Shown here: piece by piece, positions 6,867 to 13,918 of the stretch
How the letters are laid out: each line of letters opens with the position of its first letter
Position numbering within the stretch: position 1 is the stretch's first letter
Source of the DNA: Candidatus Omnitrophota bacterium
GTDB taxonomy: Bacteria; Omnitrophota; Gorgyraeia; Gygaellales; Profunditerraquicolaceae
NCBI GenBank assembly: GCA_016867095.1
Contig: VGKK01000011.1
Span: 1 to 17,465 of the forward strand
Direction: 5' to 3'
Length of the DNA stretch: 17,465 nt
Made by a program: the position numbers and the translations under genes
The notes under the pieces: model-generated
Database searches by the model: none
Seen by the model: only the letters and a program-made list of their open reading frames with translations
What the model was told of the DNA's origin: nothing

Positions 6867-8179
6867 CTCTTTTCCTGCCCTTTGAGTTTTTCCATACGCT
6901 CCTTAATCTTTAACTCGTGCCCTATGTCGGTTGGCTGATAATACTTGGCCTTTCTGCGGGTATATTTCTGCTCCACAAAATGGCCCTCGTAGTCATGGGC
7001 ATATTTATAACCCTTGCCGTGGCCCAGTGATTCAGCGTCTAAATTGGCGTCCTTCAAGTGATCGGGGACTTCTTGGACCTTTTTATTCTCAATATCCTGC
7101 ATGGCTTTTTCAATGGCCAGGTAACTGGCATTGGATTTCGGCGCGCAGGAAACATAAATACAAGCCTGGGCCAGGGGAATGCGCGCCTCGGGCATGCCGA
7201 CAAATTCGGAAATCTGCAGCGCGGCATTGGCTAAAACCAGGGCTAAAGGATCGGCATTACCCACATCCTCCGCCGCTAAAATACAAATGCGCCGGGCAAT
7301 AAAACGCGGGTCCTCTCCGGCATAAAGCATCTTGGCCATCCAGTATAAAGCAGCGTCGGGGTCTGAGCCGCGCATAGACTTGATAAACGCCGAGGCAGTG
7401 TCATAATGGCCGTCTTCATCCTTATCGTAAACTACCGCTTTCTTTTGAATGGACTCCGCGGCCACTTCTAAATTAAAATCAATAAAACCGTCTTTGGATT
7501 TAGGGGTAGTCAAGGCGCCCACTTCCAGGGCGTTCAGCGCCCGGCGGGCATCCCCTTCGCAGGTCTTGGCTAAAAATGCCGAAACCTTTTTCTCAATTTT
7601 AATTTTTAAATTTCCCAGGCCCCTGGTTTTATCATCCAGGGCGGAATTAAGGATGGCGATAACTTCGCTTTCTTTTAAGGATTTTAATTCACAGACTAAA
7701 GAGCGCGACAGGAGCGGGGCAGCCAGCGAAAAGAAAGGATTGTGCACCGTAGCGCCGATTAAGATAGGGTTGCCGTCTTCTACGTCCGGCAACAGCACAT
7801 CCTGCTGGGCTTTATTAAAACGGTGGATTTCGTCAATAAAAAGGATGGTCTTTTTGCCGGTGGCGGCCTTTTTGTGCTTAGCCTGGGCAATCACCTTTCT
7901 CAATTCTTCCACATTGGAGGTGGTGGCGTTAATGGCGATGTAATGCGCGCGGGTGATGTTAGCAATACACCAGGCTAAAGAAGTTTTGCCCACGCCCGGC
8001 GGGCCGTATAAAATTAAAGAAGTAATCCGGTCAGCCTCCACAGCCCGGCGCAGGAGCTTACCTTTGCCTAAAATATGCTCCTGGCCGACAAAGTCACCCA
8101 GTGTCTGCGGCCGCATGCGCACGGCAAGAGGAAGGTCTTTGGGATTTTGTTTGGTGTTTTCCTCGACGAAAAGATCCAT
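6863..8179 (-). CDS. rarA: Replication-associated recombination ATPase RarA (MgsA)
   Basis: The 438-residue clamp-loader-like AAA+ ATPase acts at stalled replication forks and normally forms a tetramer that interacts with single-strand DNA-binding protein. The N-terminal LAVRMRPQTLGDFVGQEHIL box (17-36) is typical of the family. It is followed by Walker A GPPGVGKT (59-66), Walker B LFIDEIHRF (113-121) and the sensor region IGATVHNPFFSLAAPLLSRS (141-160). The C-terminal oligomerisation region carries MRGSDPDAALYWMAKML and the near-terminal KYAHDYEGHFVEQKY, both RarA hallmarks. Length is standard. The start is ATG 8179; no clear Shine-Dalgarno is visible. The gene follows the probable 6S RNA and a palindromic repeat. 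Its TGA overlaps the GTG of the EF-G fusion, so the two are probably translated in tandem. Confidence 0.96.
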   Translation of the reverse strand: MDLFVEENTKQNPKDLPLAVRMRPQTLGDFVGQEHILGKGKLLRRAVEADRITSLILYGPPGVGKTSLAWCIANITRAHYIAINATTSNVEELRKVIAQAKHKKAATGKKTILFIDEIHRFNKAQQDVLLPDVEDGNPILIGATVHNPFFSLAAPLLSRSLVCELKSLKESEVIAILNSALDDKTRGLGNLKIKIEKKVSAFLAKTCEGDARRALNALEVGALTTPKSKDGFIDFNLEVAAESIQKKAVVYDKDEDGHYDTASAFIKSMRGSDPDAALYWMAKMLYAGEDPRFIARRICILAAEDVGNADPLALVLANAALQISEFVGMPEARIPLAQACIYVSCAPKSNASYLAIEKAMQDIENKKVQEVPDHLKDANLDAESLGHGKGYKYAHDYEGHFVEQKYTRRKAKYYQPTDIGHELKIKERMEKLKGQEKR

Positions 8180-8199
8180 AAAGGACGCTACAGCAGGTT

Positions 8200-8319
8200 A
8201 TCCCGATAGTAAAGAACTTCGGAAATTGATAACTCTATTATGAAATCAATTTCCTCGTAACTATCGGGATTATTTCGGCCATACGACTTACGTCGCATTT
8301 CGCTCCGTAAGTCGTGGCC
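8200..8319. repeat. Composite palindromic element, copy 2 (modules B and C)
   Basis: Module B: outer arms ATCCCGATAGT (8200-8210) and ACTATCGGGAT (8260-8270), inner arms GGAAATTGAT (8221-8230) and ATCAATTTCC (8245-8254). Module C follows at once: TTCGGCC, then ACGACTTACG (8283-8292) paired with CGTAAGTCGT (8306-8315), then GGCCTCA. The same B-then-C order, with the TTCGGCC and GGCCTCA edges, occurs between rpmI and infC. It lies between the 6S RNA end and rarA. Confidence 0.75.
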
Positions 8320-8324
8320 TCAAT

Positions 8325-8513
8325 AAAAAATCCCCGCATTGTGCCGTTGGAAGCGATATATCTGAACCAGTTTGGTTTCAGGTGGGTGCCCTCTCTTTGG
8401 AGCCTTTAGCCCCAACGAAGTATTGAGCCCCCTTGATATTAGTGTTGGTTCAATAATTATCAAGTATTCCAACGCGCACAGCAGGGATATTTTAAAGAAC
8501 GATTTCTTTTTAC
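8325..8513 (-). ncRNA. ssrS: Probable 6S RNA
   Basis: 6S RNA mimics an open promoter and sequesters the housekeeping RNA polymerase holoenzyme. The predicted transcript is about 189 nt, the usual size. It is closed by a long terminal stem between 8469-8488 (AUCCCUGC... GUUGG) and 8330-8350 (CCAACGGC... GGGGAU), followed by U6 at 8325-8330. A second helix pairs UGAACCA with UGGUUCA. The 3' side carries GGGCACCCACCU (near 8380-8392) followed by a small hairpin CUGAA-ACC/GGUUCAG, matching the layout I recall for the 6S central bubble (E. coli CACCUUGAACC... GGUUCAAG). An apical hairpin forms at 8397-8415 (UUGGGGC/GGCUCCAA). A strong promoter lies at the right distance. I recall 6S genes near rarA-type ATPase genes in some bacteria. 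A different structured RNA remains possible without a covariance search. Confidence 0.75.
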
Positions 8514-8519
8514 AACCAG

Positions 8520-8547
8520 AGTATAGCACATCCTGGAAAAATGTCAA
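8520..8547 (-). promoter_or_regulatory. Strong sigma70-type promoter for the 6S-like RNA
   Basis: The minus strand reads TTGACA (8547-8542), a 16-bp spacer, then TATACT (8525-8520) preceded by TGC, an extended -10. It is the best promoter match noticed in the window. The -35 box begins 4 bp after the pheT stop codon. The transcript should start near 8513-8511. Confidence 0.8.
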
Positions 8548-8551
8548 CCCC

Positions 8552-10642
8552 CTACCTGATTTGGGCGTTAAATTTTTGCGTCAACGCGTCCACCACTGCT
8601 GCCTGCAACGGGTTAACTTCTGTTTCGGTCAGGGTGCGCTCATCCGAGCGGTAAACACAGGAAACAGTCAGGCTTTTATGGCCCGAGGGGATCTGCTTAC
8701 CTTTATAATAATCTATAATTTTTACCTCCCGCAGCAAAGGTCCCCCTTGCGCTTTAATCGCCCCCAATACATCCTCAGCAGGGATGCCCTCCTGCAAGAC
8801 GAGGCTGATATCCCGGGATATCGCCGGATATACCGCTAAAGGAACAAGCCTTTTTTGTAAATTTACCGCGGAGAAAAATTTCTCCAGAGAAATCTCCAGC
8901 AAAAATACATCCTTATTTTTAATCTCAAACTTTTCCAGCGCCGGCTTTTGCGGCTGCCTGAGGCTGCCTACCCTTTGCTGACCGGCAAATACCCCTATCT
9001 GCGCCGCGCCGTCCGCCTTAAACTGGTAATCCCTAGTCCCCAACCGCTCAAAAAGAATCTCTAATATTCCCTTAAGATGCAAAAAGCTTGCTTCTTCCCT
9101 TACCAGGCCGCCCCTTAGCAATAAAGGCTTGGCCCCACAAAGCGCTATTCCTAAAGTCAACTCCTCGTTAACCTGGCCGTTAGCGCGGGAAAAAATTTTG
9201 GCTATCTCAAAGATATTGATATAGTTTTGTTTCTGGTTCAGATTATAGGCCACGCACCTTAAAAGGCTGGGCAAAAGCGCCGGCCTTAAAATTTCCTGTT
9301 CCTTGCTTAAGGGATTTAAAATGGCTATCGGCTCGGCTGCAGACGCAAATGCCGCGTCATTTAACCAGCTTTCGGCAATAAGGCTATAGGTAATGACTTC
9401 ATTTAAACCTAATCCTACCAGGGCCTCTTTGATAAAGGCCACTAATTCTCTTTCGCCGTTCCTTGCGGCCTGTAAAGGCGCTGCCGGTAAAGTTTCGGGG
9501 ATAGAGCCGTAGGCGTAAATACGGGCGATTTCCTCAACCAAGTCAATTTCTAAGTTTACATCCGAGCGGCGCGCGGGAACCTCAACGCTAAAAGTATTTT
9601 TTGCCGCGGCTTTGACTTTAAAATCCAGGCTATTCAAAATGCTTTTAATCTTGGCCGCGGGGATATTCACGCCTAAAGTTTGGGATACGCCGGAGATATC
9701 CAGGCGCAGGCTCTTCTTTACCGGCTTCTGCAGCCCGGATGCCTCCTGGGCTACGCATATCCCGCCCGCCAGTTCTTGCATCATTTCCGCTGCCGCGGCA
9801 GAGGCGCTTGTTACGCTGGCTGCGTCTATTCCCCTTTCAAAACGATAAGAGGATTCGCTTTGCAGACCTAATTTCTGCCTGCCGCGCCGGATAGTCACTG
9901 GATTAAATATGGCTGCCTCCAATAAAATATTTTTTGTAACGGCGCTTACCTCGGTATCTTGCCCGCCCATAATGCCTGCCAGCGCTATCGGCATATCTGT
10001 TCGCCTGTTCGCCTGTTCGCCTGTTCGCCTGTTTAATCCAGAGGCAATAACTAATATATTTTCATCAAGCAGCCTCTCTATCCCATCAATGGTAATTATT
10101 TTCTCTCCTTGTCTTGCCCGTCTAACAATTATTTCCAACGGGATAACGGGATAACCGGCTAACGGGCTAACGAGTTTATCTAAATCAAAGGCATGCAGCG
10201 GCTCGCCATAGGTAAATAAAATATAATTGGTAATGTCCACAATATTATTTACGCTGCGGCAGCCCACCAATTCCAGCCTCTTGCTGAGCCATTCCGGCGA
10301 CGGCCCAACCTTCACGCCGTTGATTATTTTGGCGGTGTAAAGCGGGCAATCTTTTTTATCCTCTATTTCAATTATAAGGGCTTTACTGGTGACGTGGTGA
10401 CGTGGTGACGTGGTGACTATCTTTAGTTTTCTGCCGGTTATGGCCGCTACTTCCCTGGCAATGCCGATTACGCTTAAATAATCCGGGCGGTTGGCAGTGA
10501 CTTCTATTTCAAAAATAAAATCTCCGCCGCGCTCCTCTAAAGCGGTAACCTCCAAGCCGGCCATAGTTAGTTTCTCGGCCAGCGCCGCAGGCGCGATTTT
10601 AATCTCCACAAAATCCTTCAGCCAATTATAAGTTACCTTCAT
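8552..10642 (-). CDS. pheT: Phenylalanyl-tRNA synthetase beta subunit, lacking the N-terminal EMAP/OB domain
   Basis: The beta subunit of the cytoplasmic alpha2-beta2 enzyme that charges tRNA-Phe. The N-terminus MKVTYNWLKDFVEI... TMAGLEV (1-32) is typical, but the sequence passes directly to EIEVTANRPDYLSVIG (45-60). The roughly 110-residue tRNA-binding OB insert found in, for example, the E. coli protein is missing, which explains 696 rather than about 795 residues. The B3/B4 region (YGEPLHAFDLDKL, PIALAGIMGG, ESSYRFERGID), the B5 region (RSDVNLEIDLVEEIARIYAYG) and the C-terminal anticodon-recognition fold (YPAISRDISLVL... YRSDERTLTETEV) are intact. Three arrays of 8-bp words are embedded in frame. 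The ATG at 10642 lacks an obvious Shine-Dalgarno. The gene follows pheS after a 191-bp repeat-filled gap. Confidence 0.96.
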   Translation of the reverse strand: MKVTYNWLKDFVEIKIAPAALAEKLTMAGLEVTALEERGGDFIFEIEVTANRPDYLSVIGIAREVAAITGRKLKIVTTSPRHHVTSKALIIEIEDKKDCPLYTAKIINGVKVGPSPEWLSKRLELVGCRSVNNIVDITNYILFTYGEPLHAFDLDKLVSPLAGYPVIPLEIIVRRARQGEKIITIDGIERLLDENILVIASGLNRRTGEQANRRTDMPIALAGIMGGQDTEVSAVTKNILLEAAIFNPVTIRRGRQKLGLQSESSYRFERGIDAASVTSASAAAAEMMQELAGGICVAQEASGLQKPVKKSLRLDISGVSQTLGVNIPAAKIKSILNSLDFKVKAAAKNTFSVEVPARRSDVNLEIDLVEEIARIYAYGSIPETLPAAPLQAARNGERELVAFIKEALVGLGLNEVITYSLIAESWLNDAAFASAAEPIAILNPLSKEQEILRPALLPSLLRCVAYNLNQKQNYINIFEIAKIFSRANGQVNEELTLGIALCGAKPLLLRGGLVREEASFLHLKGILEILFERLGTRDYQFKADGAAQIGVFAGQQRVGSLRQPQKPALEKFEIKNKDVFLLEISLEKFFSAVNLQKRLVPLAVYPAISRDISLVLQEGIPAEDVLGAIKAQGGPLLREVKIIDYYKGKQIPSGHKSLTVSCVYRSDERTLTETEVNPLQAAVVDALTQKFNAQIR
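9997..10033 (-). repeat. 8-bp tandem array inside pheT (unit CTGTTCGC)
   Basis: Four perfect units plus 5 bp encode NRRTGEQANRRT at residues 204-215. The 24-nt (3 units) cycle gives an 8-residue peptide period. Conserved flanks ILVIA and PIALAGIMGG place the array in a loop. Confidence 0.9.
10139..10170 (-). repeat. 8-bp word array inside pheT (CGGGATAA / CGGGCTAA)
   Basis: Four consecutive 8-mers read CGGGATAA, CGGGATAA, CCGGCTAA and CGGGCTAA on the plus strand. They encode roughly SPLAGYPVIPL (residues 159-169), just after the conserved GEPLHAFDLDKL motif. Confidence 0.85.
10388..10417 (-). repeat. 8-bp tandem array inside pheT (unit GGTGACGT)
   Basis: Three perfect units plus 6 bp (plus strand) encode VTTSPRHHVT at residues 76-85. 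They lie between the VIGIAREVAAITGRKL helix and the ALIIEIEDKKDCPLY strand, a variable linker in PheT proteins. Confidence 0.9.
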
Positions 10643-10666
10643 TGATACTGTTTGGTTAAGTTGTTC

Positions 10667-10813
10667 GGCTACGGTTACGATACCCGTTTCGTTAAGAGGT
10701 TAGGTATAGCGTTTGAAATGTTGGCCGGTGAACGAGTGAGCCGGTTAACCGGTTAACTGGCAAACCGGTTAACCCGCTAACCTTTTTACGATACGGGCTT
10801 CGTTGCCGTTACC
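10667..10813. repeat. pheS-pheT intergenic inverted repeat enclosing an 8-bp word array
   Basis: Imperfect arms of 37 bp (10667-10703 and 10777-10813) share the words TACGG, CCCGT, TCGT and AGGTTAG in inverted order. Between them, 10725-10780 is seven 8-mers: CCGGTGAA, CGAGTGAG, CCGGTTAA twice, CTGGCAAA, CCGGTTAA and CCCGCTAA. It fills the 191-bp gap between pheS and pheT, usually a short gap. I see no gene in it. Confidence 0.8.
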
Positions 10814-10833
10814 CAATGACGTAACCCACATAA

Positions 10834-11913
10834 TTAGAATTGTTTCAAGAATCTCATGTCATTTTCAAAAAATAACCGGATATCGTTAATGCCGTATTTA
10901 AGCATGGCGATTCTTTCTACGCCCATACCAAAAGCAAAGCCCGTGTATTTTTTAGGGCCGTAACCCACATTTTTAAAGACATTGGGGTGAATCATACCCG
11001 AACCCAAAATCTCCAGCCACCCCTTCCTGCCGCAAACCGAACAGCCCTTACCTTTACAAATGATGCAGGAAATATCCACTTCCGCGGACGGCTCGGTAAA
11101 AGGGAAAAAGTGCGGCCGAAAGCGCATTTTAATCTCCTTGCCGAAAACCGCCTTGGCAAGAATGGTCAACACGCCTTTTAAGTCCGAAAAGGCGATATTC
11201 TTGTCCACCATAAAACCTTCTATCTGATGGAACATAAAAGAGTGAGAGGCATCCACCGCGTCCGGCCGATAAACCCTGCCCGGCACTACTACTGCCAGAG
11301 GGGGCTTGCGTGACTGCATTACCCGGATCTGCACCGGCGAAGTATGGCTGCGCAATAATAGTTTGCCGGTTTGCCGGTTTGCCAATTTGCCGGTTGAGCC
11401 GGTTAACTGGCTAACCCGCTCACTGGCTAACTTTAAATAGAAAGTATCAAACACATCGCGAGAAGGATGCTCTAAAGGAATATTTAGTCCGGTGAAATTA
11501 TTATGTTCGGTCTCAATCTCCGGGCCCTCTACGATGGAAAAACCCATGCGCATAAATATCGCGCAAATCTCGTCAATAACCTGGGTAAGCGGGTGCAGCC
11601 GGCCCAAATCCTGGGCAATCCCCGGCATACCCATATCCACCCCGCCCGCGCCTGCCTGGCGCTCGGGCTCAACCAGAGTTTTCTGTTTTTCTTCCACAAG
11701 AGAGGCGATTCTATTTTTTAAGGTATTAACTTTTTGGCCAAAGGCCTGGCGTTCGTGGGGGATAAGGTTAGGGATGGAAGCGGTGAGCTGGGCGACAATG
11801 CCTTTTCTGCCTAAATACTTGATCCGAAAATCTTCCAGCGCCGGCGCTGAATTTATCTTCTCTATTTCCGCGTCTATTTGCGCCTTAACAGCGTCAATAT
11901 CAATATTAGGCAT
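10834..11913 (-). CDS. pheS: Phenylalanyl-tRNA synthetase alpha subunit with an in-frame repeat insertion
   Basis: The catalytic alpha subunit (359 residues) pairs with PheT. The N-terminal coiled coil with RIKYLGRKG (30-38) is followed by class II motifs: HPLTQVIDEICAIFMRMGF (107-125), LLLRSHTSPVQIRVM (185-199), and GRVYRPDAVDASHSFMFHQIEG (212-233). A C-x2-C-x4-C-x2-C cluster (CIICKGKGCSVCGRKGW) precedes EILGSGMIHP; it could bind zinc and is common in bacterial PheS. The C-terminus has GFAFGMGVERIAMLKYGI. Residues about 162-184, between FDTFYL and LLLRSHTS, are encoded by nine 8-bp words and are extra relative to typical PheS. The ATG at 11913 lies within the end of the upstream OB-fold gene (40-nt overlap), which implies translational coupling. 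Confidence 0.97.
   Translation of the reverse strand: MPNIDIDAVKAQIDAEIEKINSAPALEDFRIKYLGRKGIVAQLTASIPNLIPHERQAFGQKVNTLKNRIASLVEEKQKTLVEPERQAGAGGVDMGMPGIAQDLGRLHPLTQVIDEICAIFMRMGFSIVEGPEIETEHNNFTGLNIPLEHPSRDVFDTFYLKLASERVSQLTGSTGKLANRQTGKLLLRSHTSPVQIRVMQSRKPPLAVVVPGRVYRPDAVDASHSFMFHQIEGFMVDKNIAFSDLKGVLTILAKAVFGKEIKMRFRPHFFPFTEPSAEVDISCIICKGKGCSVCGRKGWLEILGSGMIHPNVFKNVGYGPKKYTGFAFGMGVERIAMLKYGINDIRLFFENDMRFLKQF
11361..11432 (-). repeat. 72-bp array of nine 8-bp words inside pheS
   Basis: On the plus strand: GTTTGCCG twice, GTTTGCCA, ATTTGCCG, GTTGAGCC, GGTTAACT, GGCTAACC, CGCTCACT and GGCTAACT. The exact 8-bp phase is kept across all nine words. It encodes about 24 residues (LASERVSQLTGS and TGKLANRQTGK) between two conserved PheS motifs. 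Confidence 0.88.
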
Positions 11914-12419
11914 AATATACCCAGCAATATTAAGGCAAGCCTGAGCTTGCCTGGATTTAATTTTTCCTGAACTATTCTCCCGGGGCTTATCTTTCTTATC
12001 GTCTGGGCGTGTATATCCAAATCTCCGCCGTGTTGCGCGCAGGCGCGCTGGAAAATCCCGCTAATCTCCACCCAGTCTCCCCTGGATTTATAACTTCCGG
12101 TATATAAGATGTCCGCGGTCAAGTCTTTATCTATCCAGATACCAATGGCGTTATTGCCGTCGTGGACATTGAGCCAGGCCTGCCTGCCCCGCGCCATTAC
12201 ATCGCCGATTACTTCCCCTTCATAGACGACAATTTTTCCGTCGTATTGCCGGGTGTTATTGATTAATTCCGAGCTGGAAATAGTTTGGGCATAACAAAAA
12301 TAAGGCAAAAGTAAAAAGGCAAAAGTAAAAAGCACAATGTAAAAGCAAAAAATCTTTAATTTCTTACTCTTGAATTGCACTTGTGACTTGTGACTTGTGA
12401 CTTGTGACTTGTATCTCAT
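11874..12419 (-). CDS. Secreted or membrane-tethered OB-fold protein
   Basis: I chose the ATG at 12419, which overlaps the trkH stop as ATGA; an upstream in-frame start at 12491 would lie inside trkH. The product is 181 residues. A basic N-terminus (MRYKSQVTSHKSQ) is followed by a hydrophobic segment (22-42) ending in CYA|Q, a good signal-peptide site. Residues about 60-145 (GKIVVYEGEVIGDV, AWLNVHDG, IGIWIDKDL, GDWVEISGIF) look like a small beta-barrel OB-fold domain of the tRNA_anti-like kind. A second hydrophobic helix (160-177) ends in RRK, a stop-transfer anchor. The protein probably exposes an OB domain outside the cytoplasm; its ligand is unknown. It is coupled to trkH and overlaps pheS by 40 nt. 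Its first 40 codons consist largely of 7-bp and 14-bp repeats. Confidence 0.8.
   Translation of the reverse strand: MRYKSQVTSHKSQVQFKSKKLKIFCFYIVLFTFAFLLLPYFCYAQTISSSELINNTRQYDGKIVVYEGEVIGDVMARGRQAWLNVHDGNNAIGIWIDKDLTADILYTGSYKSRGDWVEISGIFQRACAQHGGDLDIHAQTIRKISPGRIVQEKLNPGKLRLALILLGILCLILILTLLRRK
12304..12331 (-). repeat. 14-bp direct duplication in the OB-fold protein's signal segment
   Basis: GGCAAAAGTAAAAA (plus strand) occurs twice in succession, followed by a related degenerate stretch to about 12350. It encodes part of the hydrophobic LFTFAFLLLPYF signal segment. Confidence 0.7.
12380..12413 (-). repeat. 7-bp tandem array at the start of the OB-fold gene (unit CTTGTGA)
   Basis: Four perfect units plus CTTGTA (plus strand) encode YKSQVTSHKSQV, codons 3-14, directly after the ATG. 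A 7-bp unit is not a multiple of three, so gain or loss of one unit would shift the frame. Confidence 0.85.
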
Positions 12420-13918
12420 TTTCCCTTTATCGCGGCTACCAGGAACCCGAGTAAGGTAAACACCGACATAAACTCCAGCCGGCCCGCCCACATCTGGATA
12501 ATATAGGTAACTTTTAAGGCCGCCGGCATAGCCGCATTAGTGATGCCGCAGGACAACCCCACATTAGCCGCGGCAGAAGTCGACTCAAACAGGGAATATA
12601 AAAACGAATTCCCGAATAACATGCCCACAATCGCGCCCAGCCCATACAAGACTAAATAGGCCAGGGTGATTAAGAGCGCGGAGCGCGCTACTTTATCTTC
12701 CAGAAAGAGCGTCTTTATATGGTGGAACTTCTGTACCACCATCGCCCGCTCCGGCAGGATGATTCTTTTGATATCCTGGATGAGCGCCTTAAAGATAATG
12801 CCGACGCGCAGCATCTTGATGGCGCCCGTGGTAGAGCAAACCGCCCCGCCCAGGGCCATAGCCAGGATGACACCCACCATGGGAAGATTGCCCCAGTCAG
12901 TCACAAATTGCGCCGGGTACAGCGTCTGGTATCCGGTGCCGGTATGGCCGGAGATCAGCTGGTAAAAGCCCTTGCGGAACAACAACATTGCCCCGGGATA
13001 AATACCCAGCTGCTGCAGGCCTACCGCGGTGATGAAAAAGGTAATCATTATCGTGATAAAAAGGGCGGCTGTTTCAATGTTCCGGATTATCTCGCGCCGG
13101 TTCCCCATCCAGATATGATAATGCAATTTAAAATTAATCGCGCCCAGAATCATAATCACGGCGGTTACCGCTTCATAGGCCAGGCTATGGTAATAAAGTA
13201 TATTCTGCGACTGCGGGGTAAAACCGCCGGTATCAAAGGCGGCCATAAAAACGCAGATACCGTGGAAAAAGGCGTTCAGCGGCCTCATCCCGTTTAAAAT
13301 ACCGACCGCGCCTAAAGCGAGCGTGCCCAAAATAAGATAGACAATGCTCACCAGCCAGATAAACCGGGCGGTACTGATGACATTGGGCATTATCTTTTCA
13401 TCCCGCGCCTCGCCCACATACATGGTAAAGGCGCCGGAAAACCCCTTGACAAAAAAGGAGAGCGCGATAATCACAATGCCCTGGCCGCCCATAAACATAA
13501 TCAGGTGCCGCCAGAAATTATGGGCAAAAGAAAGGTGGTCCAGGTCTTGCGCTAAAACCAGGCCGGTAGTGGAAAACCCGGACATAGCGTCAAAACAGGC
13601 GTCCAGATACGACTTCCAGTGCCCGCTGAGATATAAGGGTATCGCCCCTAAGAACATCGCGGCCAGCCAGGCCAGAGAGACCACAATCATACCCTGCATC
13701 CAATTCAGGTCTTTCTCCGTAAAACACAGCTTCGTCAGCAATAAGCCGAAAATAACGGATATCTGCAGGCTGATGAGAAAATCCAGGGAAGGCCCTTTTT
13801 CTTTTAAGGCCAGGCCAAGGATAACCGGCAAGAACATGGCCAGGCTCAGGCCGATAATAACCTTGCCTAGATAATAGCCGATATTTTTTATATCTTCTAA
13901 ATGCGGCCTAAGAATCAT
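12416..13918 (-). CDS. trkH: Potassium uptake channel protein TrkH/KtrB family
   Basis: The 500-residue polytopic membrane protein forms the pore of Trk/Ktr potassium uptake systems gated by cytoplasmic RCK (TrkA) rings. All four selectivity-filter repeats are visible with their conserved glycine: STTGL (116-120), DTGGF (229-233), TGTGY (326-330) and ANVGL (451-455). The TrkH-type GGAVCSTTGAIKMLRV segment (357-372) and the C-terminal WAGRLEFMSVFTLL (477-490) are present. Length fits the TrkH subfamily. The start ATG overlaps the stop of the 40-residue peptide as ATGA, and its own stop overlaps the next start the same way. It is cotranscribed with two TrkA proteins, which should supply nucleotide-regulated gating. 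Confidence 0.96.
   Translation of the reverse strand: MILRPHLEDIKNIGYYLGKVIIGLSLAMFLPVILGLALKEKGPSLDFLISLQISVIFGLLLTKLCFTEKDLNWMQGMIVVSLAWLAAMFLGAIPLYLSGHWKSYLDACFDAMSGFSTTGLVLAQDLDHLSFAHNFWRHLIMFMGGQGIVIIALSFFVKGFSGAFTMYVGEARDEKIMPNVISTARFIWLVSIVYLILGTLALGAVGILNGMRPLNAFFHGICVFMAAFDTGGFTPQSQNILYYHSLAYEAVTAVIMILGAINFKLHYHIWMGNRREIIRNIETAALFITIMITFFITAVGLQQLGIYPGAMLLFRKGFYQLISGHTGTGYQTLYPAQFVTDWGNLPMVGVILAMALGGAVCSTTGAIKMLRVGIIFKALIQDIKRIILPERAMVVQKFHHIKTLFLEDKVARSALLITLAYLVLYGLGAIVGMLFGNSFLYSLFESTSAAANVGLSCGITNAAMPAALKVTYIIQMWAGRLEFMSVFTLLGFLVAAIKGK

Noticed and set aside
8320..8547. 75-codon minus-strand frame between pheT and rarA
   Set aside because: It spans a strong promoter and the whole 6S-like RNA, including its closing stem and U tract. 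The start codon would lie inside the -35 region, so the RNA explains the sequence better.
12419..12491. Upstream start of the OB-fold protein inside trkH (205 residues)
   Set aside because: It would put 24 extra residues before the signal peptide and overlap trkH by 76 bp. The ATG at 12419 gives the operon's usual 4-nt overlap and a proper signal peptide.
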